This document shows, piece by piece, positions 1 through 10,070 of a DNA stretch of 64,000 bases. The notes beneath the pieces are model-generated. The model had not been told where the DNA came from. It did not search any database and worked only from the letters and a program-made list of their open reading frames with translations. The position numbers were made by a program, and so were the translations under genes. The stretch is from Bacillota bacterium (GTDB lineage: Bacteria; Bacillota; Clostridia; Clostridiales; Clostridiaceae), in NCBI GenBank assembly GCA_030706015.1, contig JAUZPI010000008.1:20355-84354 (forward strand). The letters are read 5' to 3'. The first letter of the stretch is position 1. The number at the start of each line of letters is the position of its first letter.

Positions 1-3000
1 ACAACAACTTATGTAATTGCAACACCAAAACTATCAGGAACAGATGTACCAGATAATACTACACTTACAGACTATGGTTTGACAGGTGTATATGGTGCAA
101 AAGTGACATTAACAAAAGGGGTACATAGCGATTTAGTAATAACAGATGGAGATAAAACTTTTAAAGTTGATCCTATTACTATTACTGATGACTCTAAGGA
201 TGTTACTATTTCCTATGATGCAGCAACAGGAATCACATTTAATGATTTAACAGCAGGACAAATGGATGAATCAAAAATAAAGTTTGATTCAAAAGATGCT
301 GAATACAAGAGTGCATATGGTGCAGTAGCAACAAATTCAAAGATAACATTTAATATTCAAACAGGTAAGAATGATTTAGAAAAAGTTAAACTAGTATTAT
401 ATACTCCAGATGGTGTAAAAGTAATTGATATGGCTAAAAATGGCACATTTGATTATGACAAAAATGGCGATTTTGATAGATGGTCAGTAGATTATACACC
501 AACTAAATTAGGCATGTATCAATATTATTTTGTTCTAATCAATGGATCAAATGTTAAGGCCTATGGAGACGATGATGGATACTATGGAACAGGAAAAGTT
601 GGAAGTTTAGGCTCAGTGGGAAAATACGATTTGAATGTATATGACCAAAATTTCAAAACCCCAGATTGGATGAAGAACGCTGTAGTGTATCAAATATTCC
701 CAGACAGATTCTTCAATGGGGATGAAACTAACGATTATTTACAAAAACTTTCAAGAGGAAATCTACCTTATGAATTTATTTCAGATTGGTACTCAATACC
801 AGAAGATCCTCAGATTGAATTTAATAAAGATGGAACTGTAAGTTCAACTTATACTGCTAATAAAGGTGACGGACAATGGTCAAATGATGTTTATGGAGGA
901 GATTTAAAAGGTATCCAAGATAAACTTGACTATTTACAATCTTTAGGAGTAAATACTCTTTATTTAAATCCAATTGCAAGCGGTAGTTCAAACCACAGAT
1001 ACGATACTAAAGATTACACAAGCGTAGATTCATTAGTAGGAAACATGGATGATTATGTGAACTTATTAAAAGAAGCACATAAGAGAGGAATGCACATGAT
1101 ACTTGATGGTGTATTTAATCACGTATCAGATGATTCTATATACTTTGATAGATACGGAAAATATGTACAAGCTGGCAAGCCTATAGGAGCATACCAATAT
1201 TGGTCAAGAGTATATGACCTTATGAATGCTAATACAGGAATGTCTCAGCAAGATGCAGAAAAGAAAGTACAAGCTACATTAATCGCACAAGGAATTACAG
1301 ATTTCCATTATAAAGATTGGTTCATTATTAAAAATTCAAAAGTTAAAGCTACTAATGATAATGATGCAAAATTATATGGTGCAGAACATTATGATTATGC
1401 TGGATGGAATGGAAATGAATCATTACCTGAAATACAAGCTCTAAATAATTCCGAGTATAATGTTTCATCATGGGCAAATGATGTTATTGATGGTCCAAAT
1501 GCTATTTCTAAGTATTGGTTAAACTTAGGAACAGATGCTTGGAGATTAGACGCTGCTGACAGTGTTTCTGATGACACTTGGAGACATTTTAGACCTGTAG
1601 TAAAAACAATTAATCCAGATGATTTAATCGTAGGAGAAATTTGGGGAGATTCTTCAAAATATCTTCTAGGAGATATGTTCGATTCAGTTATGAACTACAG
1701 ATTTAGAGGTGCAATACAAGGATTTACAACAGGTTCATCTGATGCTATACAAGCTACTAAAGATTTAGAAAGAATGAGAGAACAATATCCAAAGGAAGCT
1801 TTTGAAGCTTTAATGAATATTATGGGCTCACATGACGTTGAAAGAATTATATCTGATTTTGATGGATATGGAAACAATAAGGCTATAGCAAAAGATCCTT
1901 CAGCAACAGCTATTGCAAAAATGAAGTTAGTACCATTCCTTCAAATGACATATCCAGGAGCACCTACAATTTATTATGGTGATGAACTTGGTATGCCAGG
2001 AGCAGCAGACCCAGATAACAGAAGAGCAATGCCATGGGGTAAAGGAAACAAAGAATTAGTTGAATGGTATGCTAAGTTAACAAATATTAGAAATGCATAC
2101 TCCGTTCTTAGAACAGGAGATATTCAACCAATAACTGTTGCAGATGATGCTGCAAAAGATGTTATGGCTTATACTAGAAATGACAACACAAACAACGCAG
2201 TTGTGGTAGCAAACAGAAGCACAAATGCAATGAGCAATCTAGTATTAGATGTTCCTTCAATTGCTAATGGTACAGTTCTAACTAATGCCTTAAACAGTAC
2301 AGAAAAATATACTGTAACTGATGGCAAAGTTACTGTAAACGTACCTGCACAATTGGGAATAATTCTTGTTAAAAATTACAAAGAAGTAACAGTAAATTAT
2401 GATGCTCTTAAGCCAGCTTATGATTCTAGCTACGTAGTTGCAGATAGAACAACTCCAAAAACTGATGCTGCAGTTCAAGATGATATTAACAAAGCAGCTG
2501 CTGGTTCAAATGTACAAGTATCTAATACTGATGAATTGGTAAGTAATGAAGTACTTGATACTGCAAAAGCTAAAAATGTTATTCCAGTTATTGTTAGAGG
2601 AGATACTAGCTTTACATTTGCTGACTCTAAAGTTTTAGACGAGATACACAGTGCTGGATTACAAGGTCTTCAAATATCAGTTGGAGGTACTCTTTCAAAT
2701 TCTGATGCAGTAGACCAAATAATAAAAGCTAATGCTGGCAAATTGGTTAAAGCATTGAAGTTTGATAACAACTTACCAGATGGTAAATTTAATGGTACAG
2801 TAAAAGTAACTTCTGCTGTAGATGCAAGCTATAAGGGTAAAACTGTTTATGTATATTATTATAATCCAGCAACAGGAAAGGCTGAATTAATAGCTTCTCC
2901 AGTTGTAGATAGTAACGGTAACATTCAGTTTGATATCACTCATTGCAGTGATTACTTTGTAACAGCTGATAAATTATCTGTACTTGAAGCTCCAAGTAAT

Positions 3001-3171
3001 AATGGTGGTTCAACAGGTGGTACTACTTCAAACACAACAACTACTACAAATGCCAGCACAACTTCTGCAACAACACTTCCTAAAACAGGAGGAGTTCCAA
3101 TGGAAGATTATGCTCTAATGGGTATTTTAGTAACATTGGCAGGAGTAATTGTTGTAAGAAAGAAAAACTAA
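1..3171 (+). CDS. Cell-wall-anchored GH13 alpha-amylase/neopullulanase, 5' end cut by window
   Basis: Breaks alpha-1,4 (possibly alpha-1,6) links of starch-type glucans at the cell surface. The frame is open from base 1, so the true start lies upstream; the TTG at 79 is not a credible start. In order: an N-terminal beta domain, a CBM34-like domain (about 300-640), then the GH13 barrel beginning TPDWMKNAVVYQIFPDRF near 658. Catalytic motifs are visible: DGVFNH, WRLDAAD (nucleophile Asp at 1549), GEIW (acid/base Glu at 1636) and SHD (Asp at 1834). A long C-terminal region of unknown fold and a Ser/Thr-rich spacer precede LPKTG (3076-3090), a hydrophobic stretch and RKKN, a classic sortase signal. 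It is closely paralogous to the next gene. Exact substrate preference cannot be read from sequence. Confidence 0.93.
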   Translation, partial: TTTYVIATPKLSGTDVPDNTTLTDYGLTGVYGAKVTLTKGVHSDLVITDGDKTFKVDPITITDDSKDVTISYDAATGITFNDLTAGQMDESKIKFDSKDAEYKSAYGAVATNSKITFNIQTGKNDLEKVKLVLYTPDGVKVIDMAKNGTFDYDKNGDFDRWSVDYTPTKLGMYQYYFVLINGSNVKAYGDDDGYYGTGKVGSLGSVGKYDLNVYDQNFKTPDWMKNAVVYQIFPDRFFNGDETNDYLQKLSRGNLPYEFISDWYSIPEDPQIEFNKDGTVSSTYTANKGDGQWSNDVYGGDLKGIQDKLDYLQSLGVNTLYLNPIASGSSNHRYDTKDYTSVDSLVGNMDDYVNLLKEAHKRGMHMILDGVFNHVSDDSIYFDRYGKYVQAGKPIGAYQYWSRVYDLMNANTGMSQQDAEKKVQATLIAQGITDFHYKDWFIIKNSKVKATNDNDAKLYGAEHYDYAGWNGNESLPEIQALNNSEYNVSSWANDVIDGPNAISKYWLNLGTDAWRLDAADSVSDDTWRHFRPVVKTINPDDLIVGEIWGDSSKYLLGDMFDSVMNYRFRGAIQGFTTGSSDAIQATKDLERMREQYPKEAFEALMNIMGSHDVERIISDFDGYGNNKAIAKDPSATAIAKMKLVPFLQMTYPGAPTIYYGDELGMPGAADPDNRRAMPWGKGNKELVEWYAKLTNIRNAYSVLRTGDIQPITVADDAAKDVMAYTRNDNTNNAVVVANRSTNAMSNLVLDVPSIANGTVLTNALNSTEKYTVTDGKVTVNVPAQLGIILVKNYKEVTVNYDALKPAYDSSYVVADRTTPKTDAAVQDDINKAAAGSNVQVSNTDELVSNEVLDTAKAKNVIPVIVRGDTSFTFADSKVLDEIHSAGLQGLQISVGGTLSNSDAVDQIIKANAGKLVKALKFDNNLPDGKFNGTVKVTSAVDASYKGKTVYVYYYNPATGKAELIASPVVDSNGNIQFDITHCSDYFVTADKLSVLEAPSNNGGSTGGTTSNTTTTTNASTTSATTLPKTGGVPMEDYALMGILVTLAGVIVVRKKN

Positions 3172-3182
3172 AATAAAAAAGG

Positions 3183-3220
3183 ATACTTAGTTGTCTTAGG
3201 ACGGCTAAGTATTTTTTTTT
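3183..3220 (+). terminator. Rho-independent terminator after the anchored GH13 gene
   Basis: ATACTTAG (3183-3190) pairs with CTAAGTAT (3204-3211), followed by nine T residues. It separates the two GH13 genes into different transcription units. Confidence 0.85.
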
Positions 3221-3319
3221 GAAAATGGAAGTAAGATATTTACAAATATTCAATAATATATAATAATAATTTATAGAAGAACTAATTATCACAATAAGTA
3301 AGGTTATTGGAGGGATATT

Positions 3320-6025
3320 ATGAAAAGGACAGTGGTACTTACAGGGAGTTTTCAATACAAGGTACCAAATACTTTAAATTGGGATGTATATGCAGAAGGT
3401 ACTAGAATGGAGCATATTGGTGAGGATATTTATACATTAACAATTAAAGATATCCCCGCAGGAGAACATCAATACAAAATAGCCGTGAATTCTTGGAAGG
3501 AAAATTACGGCCAAGGCGGCATTCTTAATGGTTTTAACGTAATTTTATATTTATATAAAAATTCTGATGTGACTTTTTATTATTCTGATAAAAGTCATCA
3601 TTTTTGTGATTCCACTCAGTTTATGCCTTTGCTTGGTGATGACAAGCCTAAACTTAATATTAATGAAATTATATATACATTAGAAGATTATAATTTTGCT
3701 GGTGTTTATAGTGCAGAGGTTGAATTAGATAAAGGAGAGTATAACAACCTTGTAATTAGAGCAAAAGAGGAGGAAATATATCTACCAGCTTTTAATTTAG
3801 AGGCGAAAAAGAAGATAAGCTTTTTTTACGATAGTCCAAGTAAATTAGCATACTGCAATGCATTTGATAGAAAAATAGATAATAGTTTAGTTTATTATAA
3901 TTCAGCAAGTACCATTTATAAAAAACCCTTTGGAGCTGTTGCAGAGAAAGAAGATATAACTGTAAAGATTAGGGCGAAAAAGAATGATGTTGAGGAATGT
4001 AGACTAGTAGTTATAGGTTTTGAGAAAAAGTATTGTTTTAATCTTGAAAAAGAAGATTGCTATGATGATGACTTTGATTACTGGTACTGTGATTTTTATA
4101 TAGAAGAAAAGGGAGTATATAAGTATTATTTTGTGTTTTCAAATTACTATGATATTAAATTCTATGGTGATAATGATGGATTTTTAGGTGAAGGCATTTG
4201 TGGAGACATTAAAGACATAAAACCTTATTATATAACTATATATGATAAAAATTTTAAGACTCCTGATTGGATGAAAAATGCTGTTGTATATCAGATATTT
4301 CCTGATAGGTTTTATGATGGTGATACTTCAAATAGGGCTGCACAAAAGACAGGAAGAGGCTTTATAGACTATGAGTTTTATCAGGATTGGTATGCTATTC
4401 CGGAAAACCCAGCCTTGGAGCATCGTTCAGACTATGTTGGGGTAAGAGGACGGGGAATATGGAGTAATCAGATTTATGGTGGAGATTTAAGGGGAGTACA
4501 AGAAAAACTTGATTATCTGCAGGCACTAGGAGTAAATACTATTTATCTGAACCCCATTTCCAAATCTATTTCTAGTCATAGGTATGACACTACATATTAC
4601 AAAGAAGTAGATCCACTGCTAGGTGATATAAAAGATTTTGAAGAATTAGTTGAGGAAGCTCATAACAGAGGAATGCATGTTATATTAGATGGTGTATTTA
4701 ACCATGTATCAGATGATTCTATTTATTTTGATAAGTTCGGTAAATATATAAAACCTGGACAACCTTTAGGAGCATATCAGTATTGGAGCAGAGTATATTC
4801 TATGATGGAGGAATACCATATATGCCAAGAGGAAGCTGAAAGCCATGTACAGGAGAATTTTAAAAGGCAGGGGATTTATGATTTTCATTATAAGGATTGG
4901 TTTAAGGTTGAAAATAGAAAAGAGCATGGTTCATATAAATATGAAGGCTGGTATGGTTACGACTCTATGCCTGTAATAAATGATTTGTATGATTCAGAAT
5001 ATAAAATTCATTCTTGGGCAGAAGAGATAATTGACGGAGAAGATGCAAACTCTAAGTTCTGGCTAAGAAAGGGCTCCAATGGCTGGAGATTGGATGCTGC
5101 AGAACAAATGTCTGACGAGACCTGGAGACATTTTAGAAAAGCTGTAAAGAGAACAGGATGCGACTATGCTATAATTGGGGAGATTTGGACAGATGGAACC
5201 AAATATTTATTAGGTGACATGTACGATTCTCTGATAAATTATAGATTTACTAATGCTGTTCTTGGTTTTATAGCAGGCAGAGATTTTGGAAATTATGAGT
5301 GGAATGGCATTACAACAGTAAAATTGCTTGAACAAATTAGGGAACAATATCCAGAGGATGCATTCTACTCAATGTTCAATTTAGTAGATTCTCATGACAC
5401 CCAAAGGGCTATTTCAGCAATTGATGGATATAAAAAAGGAGAACCTGCTATTGCAAATACGCCTACTGAGAGAGCTTATAGATTGATGAAGCTATTGGCA
5501 CTATTCCAAGTAACCTATCCAGGAGTACCATGCATATATTATGGAGATGAAACTGGACTTCCTGGAGCAGATGATCCAGACAATAGAAGAGCTATGCCAT
5601 GGGGGAGAGGTAACAAGGAATTGGTGCTTTGGTATTCAACCATTATAAATATCAGAAATAAGTATGATATTTTTAGGAATGGCTATATGAAGTGGATTAA
5701 TGTTACAACTGATTTTATAGTATTTGCTAGATACAATGGAAAGGAGCAAGTTGTTGTACTTTTAAATAGAGGAGGGGAAATGAGAAATTATACCCTTGAT
5801 ATAAGTAATGCAGTATTCTGTACGGATAAATTAACTGACGCAATTACTGGAAGAGAGTACAGAATAGACAATGGTAAAATATTTATTGATATTGAAAAAG
5901 AATGGGGAACTATTTTAGTAACGGACTATCAGAAGGTAATAATTGATGAAGAAAAATTGAAGGATGCATTTAGTCCAGAATTTACTATCAGAAGCTCAGA
6001 AAATTATAATAACTACTCAGCATAA
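3320..6025 (+). CDS. GH13 amylase/neopullulanase paralogue, no signal peptide
   Basis: A 901-residue glycoside hydrolase family 13 enzyme acting on maltodextrins or starch. ATG at 3320 follows a TGGAGGG site at 3308-3314. It begins MKRTVVLTGSFQ with no hydrophobic leader, then a pullulanase-type X25-like domain (about 1-95), a beta domain and CBM34-like domain (about 120-310), and the barrel starting TPDWMKNAVVYQIFPDRF near 313. Catalytic residues: Asp592 (WRLDAAE), Glu621 (GEIW), Asp693 (SHD). It aligns along most of its length with the preceding wall-anchored protein but lacks the LPXTG tail and spacer. It is therefore probably cytoplasmic, degrading imported oligosaccharides; this localisation is inference. 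The tandem placement suggests gene duplication followed by a split in location. Confidence 0.92.
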   Translation: MKRTVVLTGSFQYKVPNTLNWDVYAEGTRMEHIGEDIYTLTIKDIPAGEHQYKIAVNSWKENYGQGGILNGFNVILYLYKNSDVTFYYSDKSHHFCDSTQFMPLLGDDKPKLNINEIIYTLEDYNFAGVYSAEVELDKGEYNNLVIRAKEEEIYLPAFNLEAKKKISFFYDSPSKLAYCNAFDRKIDNSLVYYNSASTIYKKPFGAVAEKEDITVKIRAKKNDVEECRLVVIGFEKKYCFNLEKEDCYDDDFDYWYCDFYIEEKGVYKYYFVFSNYYDIKFYGDNDGFLGEGICGDIKDIKPYYITIYDKNFKTPDWMKNAVVYQIFPDRFYDGDTSNRAAQKTGRGFIDYEFYQDWYAIPENPALEHRSDYVGVRGRGIWSNQIYGGDLRGVQEKLDYLQALGVNTIYLNPISKSISSHRYDTTYYKEVDPLLGDIKDFEELVEEAHNRGMHVILDGVFNHVSDDSIYFDKFGKYIKPGQPLGAYQYWSRVYSMMEEYHICQEEAESHVQENFKRQGIYDFHYKDWFKVENRKEHGSYKYEGWYGYDSMPVINDLYDSEYKIHSWAEEIIDGEDANSKFWLRKGSNGWRLDAAEQMSDETWRHFRKAVKRTGCDYAIIGEIWTDGTKYLLGDMYDSLINYRFTNAVLGFIAGRDFGNYEWNGITTVKLLEQIREQYPEDAFYSMFNLVDSHDTQRAISAIDGYKKGEPAIANTPTERAYRLMKLLALFQVTYPGVPCIYYGDETGLPGADDPDNRRAMPWGRGNKELVLWYSTIINIRNKYDIFRNGYMKWINVTTDFIVFARYNGKEQVVVLLNRGGEMRNYTLDISNAVFCTDKLTDAITGREYRIDNGKIFIDIEKEWGTILVTDYQKVIIDEEKLKDAFSPEFTIRSSENYNNYSA

Positions 6026-6034
6026 GCAGAATAG

Positions 6035-6059
6035 CCCTCTATGTTTTTCACATAGGGGG
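6035..6059 (+). terminator. Probable terminator hairpin
   Basis: A 10-bp stem, CCCTCTATGT (6035-6044) with ACATAGGGGG (6050-6059) including one G-T pair, follows the GH13 stop. The T tract behind it is weak, so termination may be partial. Confidence 0.6.
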
Positions 6060-6156
6060 ATTATTATGTTATATTTTTCATACATATTGGAAATAGTAAA
6101 CTTATACTAGCCAAGTTTTTAGCTGTATAACTAATAAATCACAGGGAGAAATTATT

Positions 6157-6909
6157 ATGAAACAATGTAAGAGCAACAATATGATATGGAAGAGCATTTT
6201 ATCTTATAGGGTAAGAGCAAGAATTAAAATTTGCATTACAAAGGTAAGTATTTGTTTTCTTTTCTTAATATGTATTATAGCTGGGGAAATTACAATTAGA
6301 TATAATCAGCAAATCGTTCAGGCGTCAAATATAGAGCAGAAGGCTATAGATAGTGAAGATAAACTTAGTGATGCTGCAGCTGCAGATAAAAATAATAGAA
6401 GAAGAAGGATTCAATCTCCAGAACAAACTGCTTTATATAATTATTTAAATAACAAAGAGAATTGCATAAGTGTCTTTAATAATGCAGTTAAGATGAACGA
6501 TGGAGATGTTCATGATACATGTGTATTCTTCTTAAGTGAGGCTTTAAGAAAAGTGAACATAAATATCCCCAAAAGCATATGCTTTACAGGCAGGTATAGA
6601 GGAAGTATGAAAAATGAACAAAGTGTAATTAAATATTTACTCGACAATGGATGGAAAATTGACTATAATCCTAAACATTTGCTTCCGGGAGATATATGCT
6701 TTTCAATTGATAAACCAGGTAAAGATGGAGGGTACCCAACCCACGTTTATACATTTATGGGTTGGAGTGAAGAAGGAAGTACTGATACAGCATATATTGT
6801 TGATAATCAAGGGTATAAATTTGGAGGGAATAACTATCACGTGAGAAATATTACAAAAAAGGGTCCCAACGACCCATTTCATTTCTTTATGTATAAGCCA
6901 GTAAAATAA
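6157..6909 (+). CDS. Secreted NlpC/P60- or CHAP-like protein
   Basis: A 250-residue protein with a long N-terminal hydrophobic segment (about residues 25-47) that serves as signal peptide or membrane anchor; VQA at 53-55 is a possible cleavage site. After a charged linker (RRRRIQ at 81-86), residues 100-250 look like a papain-fold cell-wall hydrolase: candidate catalytic Cys122 (DTCVFFLSEAL), His196 (PTHVYTF) and Asp216/Asn217 (VDNQGY). The LLPGDI motif near 175 is typical of NlpC/P60 proteins, where it leads into the solvent-exposed strand before the His. A peptidoglycan amidase or endopeptidase role is inferred; the match is by motif only and the family is divergent. ATG at 6157 follows AGGGAGA at 6143-6149. 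Confidence 0.6.
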   Translation: MKQCKSNNMIWKSILSYRVRARIKICITKVSICFLFLICIIAGEITIRYNQQIVQASNIEQKAIDSEDKLSDAAAADKNNRRRRIQSPEQTALYNYLNNKENCISVFNNAVKMNDGDVHDTCVFFLSEALRKVNINIPKSICFTGRYRGSMKNEQSVIKYLLDNGWKIDYNPKHLLPGDICFSIDKPGKDGGYPTHVYTFMGWSEEGSTDTAYIVDNQGYKFGGNNYHVRNITKKGPNDPFHFFMYKPVK

Positions 6910-6920
6910 TAAACAAAATC

Positions 6921-6947
6921 CGACTCATTGTAGTGAGTCGTTTTTTT
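6921..6947 (+). terminator. Rho-independent terminator
   Basis: CGACTCA (6921-6927) pairs with TGAGTCG (6934-6940), followed by seven T residues. Confidence 0.88.
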
Positions 6948-6982
6948 AATACTAAAGTTAAATTATAAATTGATGATGAAAA

Positions 6983-7015
6983 TACACTATGATATGCTAA
7001 AATATATAGTGTATC
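6983..7015. repeat. Inverted repeat upstream of levR, possible operator
   Basis: ATACACTA (6983-6990) and TAGTGTAT (7008-7015) form a perfect 8-bp inverted repeat, 82 bases before the levR start. The GTGTATCAA at 7010-7018 also occurs inside the inverted repeat before the PTS operon (9921-10011), which hints at autoregulation. Confidence 0.45.
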
Positions 7016-7096
7016 AATTTAGTATTTTTTTAAGGAATACACTTTTCCATAGTTTAAATAGTTTGCATATTAAAAATTATTGGAGGTAATGTTTAT

Positions 7097-9871
7097 ATGA
7101 AAAGGATAGATAAGATTTATCAATTTATAAAAACGAAAACATCTGAATTTACCCTAGAAGAATTGTTAAATAATAATGGATTAACGGCTACACAAGTCTC
7201 TGAAGAACTAGGAATATTAAGGAATAATGTTAGTATGGAATTAAATCAATTACTGAGGGCAGATAAAATTATAAAGGTAAAGGGGAGACCAGTACTATAT
7301 CTTGAAAAATCAGAGCTGGAAAAAGTAGTAGGACATGCTCTTTCTGCTGGTCCAATAGAAATACAGAGTGTTGATGAAATTATTTCTAGTACAAAGTCAG
7401 CAAAAGAAGAGGAAAATCCATTTGATTATTTGATAGGGGCTGAAGGAAGCTTAAAGAATCAAGTTGAGCAGGCAAAGGCAGCAGTATTATATCCACCAAA
7501 TGGTCTTCATACCTTAATTGTTGGACAAACAGGTGTTGGTAAAACCTTATTTGTAAATATGATGTATAGTTATGCCAGGTATGCACGCAAGCTTGGAGAA
7601 GATGCTCCTTTTATAGTATTTAATTGCGCCGATTACTATAATAATCCACAATTACTTTTATCCCACATATTTGGTCATATAAAAGGGGCATTTACTGGAG
7701 CGGATTCCGAAAAGCCAGGTCTAGTAGAAAAAGCTAATGGTGGAATACTATTTCTAGATGAAATACATAGACTGCCTCCAGAAGGGCAAGAAATGATATT
7801 TTATTTTATGGATACTGGTGTTTTTAATAAGCTAGGAGAAACTGAAAGAAATAGAAGTGCCAATGTACTTATCGTTGGAGCAACAACAGAGGATCCAAAT
7901 TCATATATGTTAAAAACTTTCATAAGAAGAATACCTATCATAATAAATATACCTTCTTTTGAGGAACGTAATATAAGTGAAAAGATAGATATATTAAAAT
8001 ATCTGTTACTGAAGGAAGCTCATAGGGTAAATAAGCCAATTAAGATAACACCTGAGGTGGTTAAAGCATTAATTGGTAGTGCCTCCTATGGTAATGTTGG
8101 GCAGCTGAAATCTAATATTCAGCTGATATGTGCTAAGGGCTTTTTAAACAGTATAAATAACGATGAGGCTATTGAATTAGATTTTAAAACTTTACCATCA
8201 AATATTAAAGATGGTCTATTTAGTATCGGGAACAAGAGAAAAGAATTTGAGGAGCTGGGAGAAGCATTAAATTCAACTATTTTAGTTTCGCCTGAAGGCT
8301 ACAAGGTTTTACTTGAGGAAGATCCATATGAACCTCCATTTAATTTATATAAGATAATTGAGGATAAGGCATCTATCCTTAGAGACGAGGGTATGGATGA
8401 AGAGTATATAAATAAGTTTATCACCACTGATATTAATATACATTTAAAAAGTTTCTATGACAAATTTAAAAATGATAAGGTGAAGAAGGATAGTATATTA
8501 AAGATTGTAGATAAGGACATTGTTAAATTTGCAGAAGAAATTAAGCAATTAGCACAGGAAAAATTAAAAAGAAGATATAGTGATAGATTAGTTTATGCCT
8601 TAAGTCTGCATTTTAGCGCATTTTTCAAAAGAATACAAGGAGAAAGCTATATAAGAGATGGCAATATGGATGGAGTAATAAAAAATAATCCTGATGAGTT
8701 TGCTTTTGCACTTGAAATTAAAGAGCTTATTGAAAAAAGATATAACTTGGAAGTTCCTGATGTAGAAGTAGTATATATTGCATTGTTGTTAAGTTCAGTT
8801 GAGGAAGTGAGTGAAGGTCAGGTTGGTATAATTGTGGCAGCTCACGGTAATAGTACTGCCAGCAGTATGGTAAATGTGGCTACAAAGCTCCTTGGAGAGG
8901 GAAGAATATGTGCTGTGGACATGCCTCTTGAGATAAGCCCTAAAAAAATATTAGATATTATTGTGGACAAGGTAAAAGATATAGATATGGGCAAAGGTGT
9001 ATTGTTACTAGTAGATATGGGATCGTTATATAGCTTTGAATCAGTAATTATGGAGAGAACAGGCATAAATATTAAGACAGTAGATATGGTATCTACTGCA
9101 ATGGTAATAGAAGCTTTAAGAAAAACTAATGTAATGGATATGGAACTTACAGATATATATAACTCAATAAAAAGTTTCAAAGGCTATAGTCATGAAATTA
9201 ATGAAGAGATTATTCATGGAGAAAAGGTAATTGTTACTGTATGTTCTACTGGAGATGGAACTGCGGTAAAACTAAAGGAATTAGTTCAGGATATTATATA
9301 TAATTTGACAGAGGAACGTATAAAAGTTATACCTGTAGGAATTAAAAATCTAGATAATAGTATAGAAGAAATACAGAAGAAGCATAATATTATTGCTATA
9401 GTAGGAATTAAAAAGCCGAAGCTTCCTATACCATTTATACCATTAGAAGTATTAATAGATGGAAGAGGAGAACAGATTCTTAGGGATGTAATTACTAATA
9501 ATAGTATTACTTTAAATGAGAGGGATAAAAATATATTGGTAGAAGACTTATGTAAAGACAGTTTAAATCAATTTTTAACTTTTCTAAATCCTAATAAAAT
9601 TACTAGCGTATTAATTGATTTTGTAAGTGTATTAGAAAATAAATTTAGCAGGGATTTTAGCAATACTAAAAGGATAAGTGTAGCAATACATGTAGGCTGC
9701 GCGTTAGAAAGGATGGTTATTAAGGAGGGGTTAAACTATGCTGGGGAAATTGAAAGCATAGAAAAAGACACATTTGAATTAGTAAAAGAATGTTCTGCTA
9801 TATTTACTCAGTCACTTAATATAGTTTTGAGTGATGATGAGATAGCATATATCTGTGATATGATTAATTAG
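7097..9871 (+). CDS. levR: LevR/ManR-type sigma-54-dependent PTS operon activator
   Basis: A 924-residue enhancer-binding protein that activates the sigma-54 promoter of the next operon in response to PTS phosphorylation. Domains in order: N-terminal winged helix (about 1-70); AAA+ ATPase with Walker A GQTGVGKT (143-150), the sigma-54 contact loop GAFTGA (197-202) and Walker B GGILFLDEI; first PRD (about 470-575); mannose-type EIIA domain with His583 (AAHG); an EIIB-like segment with Cys716 (CSTGDG); second PRD with His865 (AIHVGC). In Bacillus LevR, phosphorylation by HPr activates and by EIIB inhibits. ATG at 7097 follows TTGGAGG. It is divided from manXYZ-type genes by a 199-base regulatory region. 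Confidence 0.95.
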   Translation: MKRIDKIYQFIKTKTSEFTLEELLNNNGLTATQVSEELGILRNNVSMELNQLLRADKIIKVKGRPVLYLEKSELEKVVGHALSAGPIEIQSVDEIISSTKSAKEEENPFDYLIGAEGSLKNQVEQAKAAVLYPPNGLHTLIVGQTGVGKTLFVNMMYSYARYARKLGEDAPFIVFNCADYYNNPQLLLSHIFGHIKGAFTGADSEKPGLVEKANGGILFLDEIHRLPPEGQEMIFYFMDTGVFNKLGETERNRSANVLIVGATTEDPNSYMLKTFIRRIPIIINIPSFEERNISEKIDILKYLLLKEAHRVNKPIKITPEVVKALIGSASYGNVGQLKSNIQLICAKGFLNSINNDEAIELDFKTLPSNIKDGLFSIGNKRKEFEELGEALNSTILVSPEGYKVLLEEDPYEPPFNLYKIIEDKASILRDEGMDEEYINKFITTDINIHLKSFYDKFKNDKVKKDSILKIVDKDIVKFAEEIKQLAQEKLKRRYSDRLVYALSLHFSAFFKRIQGESYIRDGNMDGVIKNNPDEFAFALEIKELIEKRYNLEVPDVEVVYIALLLSSVEEVSEGQVGIIVAAHGNSTASSMVNVATKLLGEGRICAVDMPLEISPKKILDIIVDKVKDIDMGKGVLLLVDMGSLYSFESVIMERTGINIKTVDMVSTAMVIEALRKTNVMDMELTDIYNSIKSFKGYSHEINEEIIHGEKVIVTVCSTGDGTAVKLKELVQDIIYNLTEERIKVIPVGIKNLDNSIEEIQKKHNIIAIVGIKKPKLPIPFIPLEVLIDGRGEQILRDVITNNSITLNERDKNILVEDLCKDSLNQFLTFLNPNKITSVLIDFVSVLENKFSRDFSNTKRISVAIHVGCALERMVIKEGLNYAGEIESIEKDTFELVKECSAIFTQSLNIVLSDDEIAYICDMIN

Positions 9872-9920
9872 TATTAAAATGCACATAATATCTTAAGAAA
9901 TGTATCGAAAATAAAATAAA

Positions 9921-10011
9921 TGTGTATCAAGGTATACGTTTTCAAAAAAAGTTTTATAATTTTATCCCTTGATATGAAAGGGTTTACGCAAAATTAATAT
10001 CTTGATACACA
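9921..10011. repeat. Long-range inverted repeat, candidate LevR upstream activating sites
   Basis: TGTGTATCAAG (9921-9931) is the exact reverse complement of CTTGATACACA (10001-10011), with 69 bases between. A third partial copy, CTTGATATG, lies at 9968-9976. The position just before a sigma-54 promoter is where an enhancer-binding protein would bind. Confidence 0.65.
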
Positions 10012-10014
10012 AAA

Positions 10015-10031
10015 TTGGCACGGTAGTTGCT
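10015..10031 (+). promoter_or_regulatory. Sigma-54 (-24/-12) promoter of the mannose-type PTS operon
   Basis: TTGGCAC (10015-10021), five bases, then TTGCT (10027-10031): a full match to TGGCAC-N5-TTGCW with GG and GC 12 bases apart. It lies 40 bases before the EIIA start and directly after a gene for a sigma-54 activator. Confidence 0.95.
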
Positions 10032-10070
10032 ATATATAATAGTGACAAAGGCAAATAGGAGGAAAAGAGT

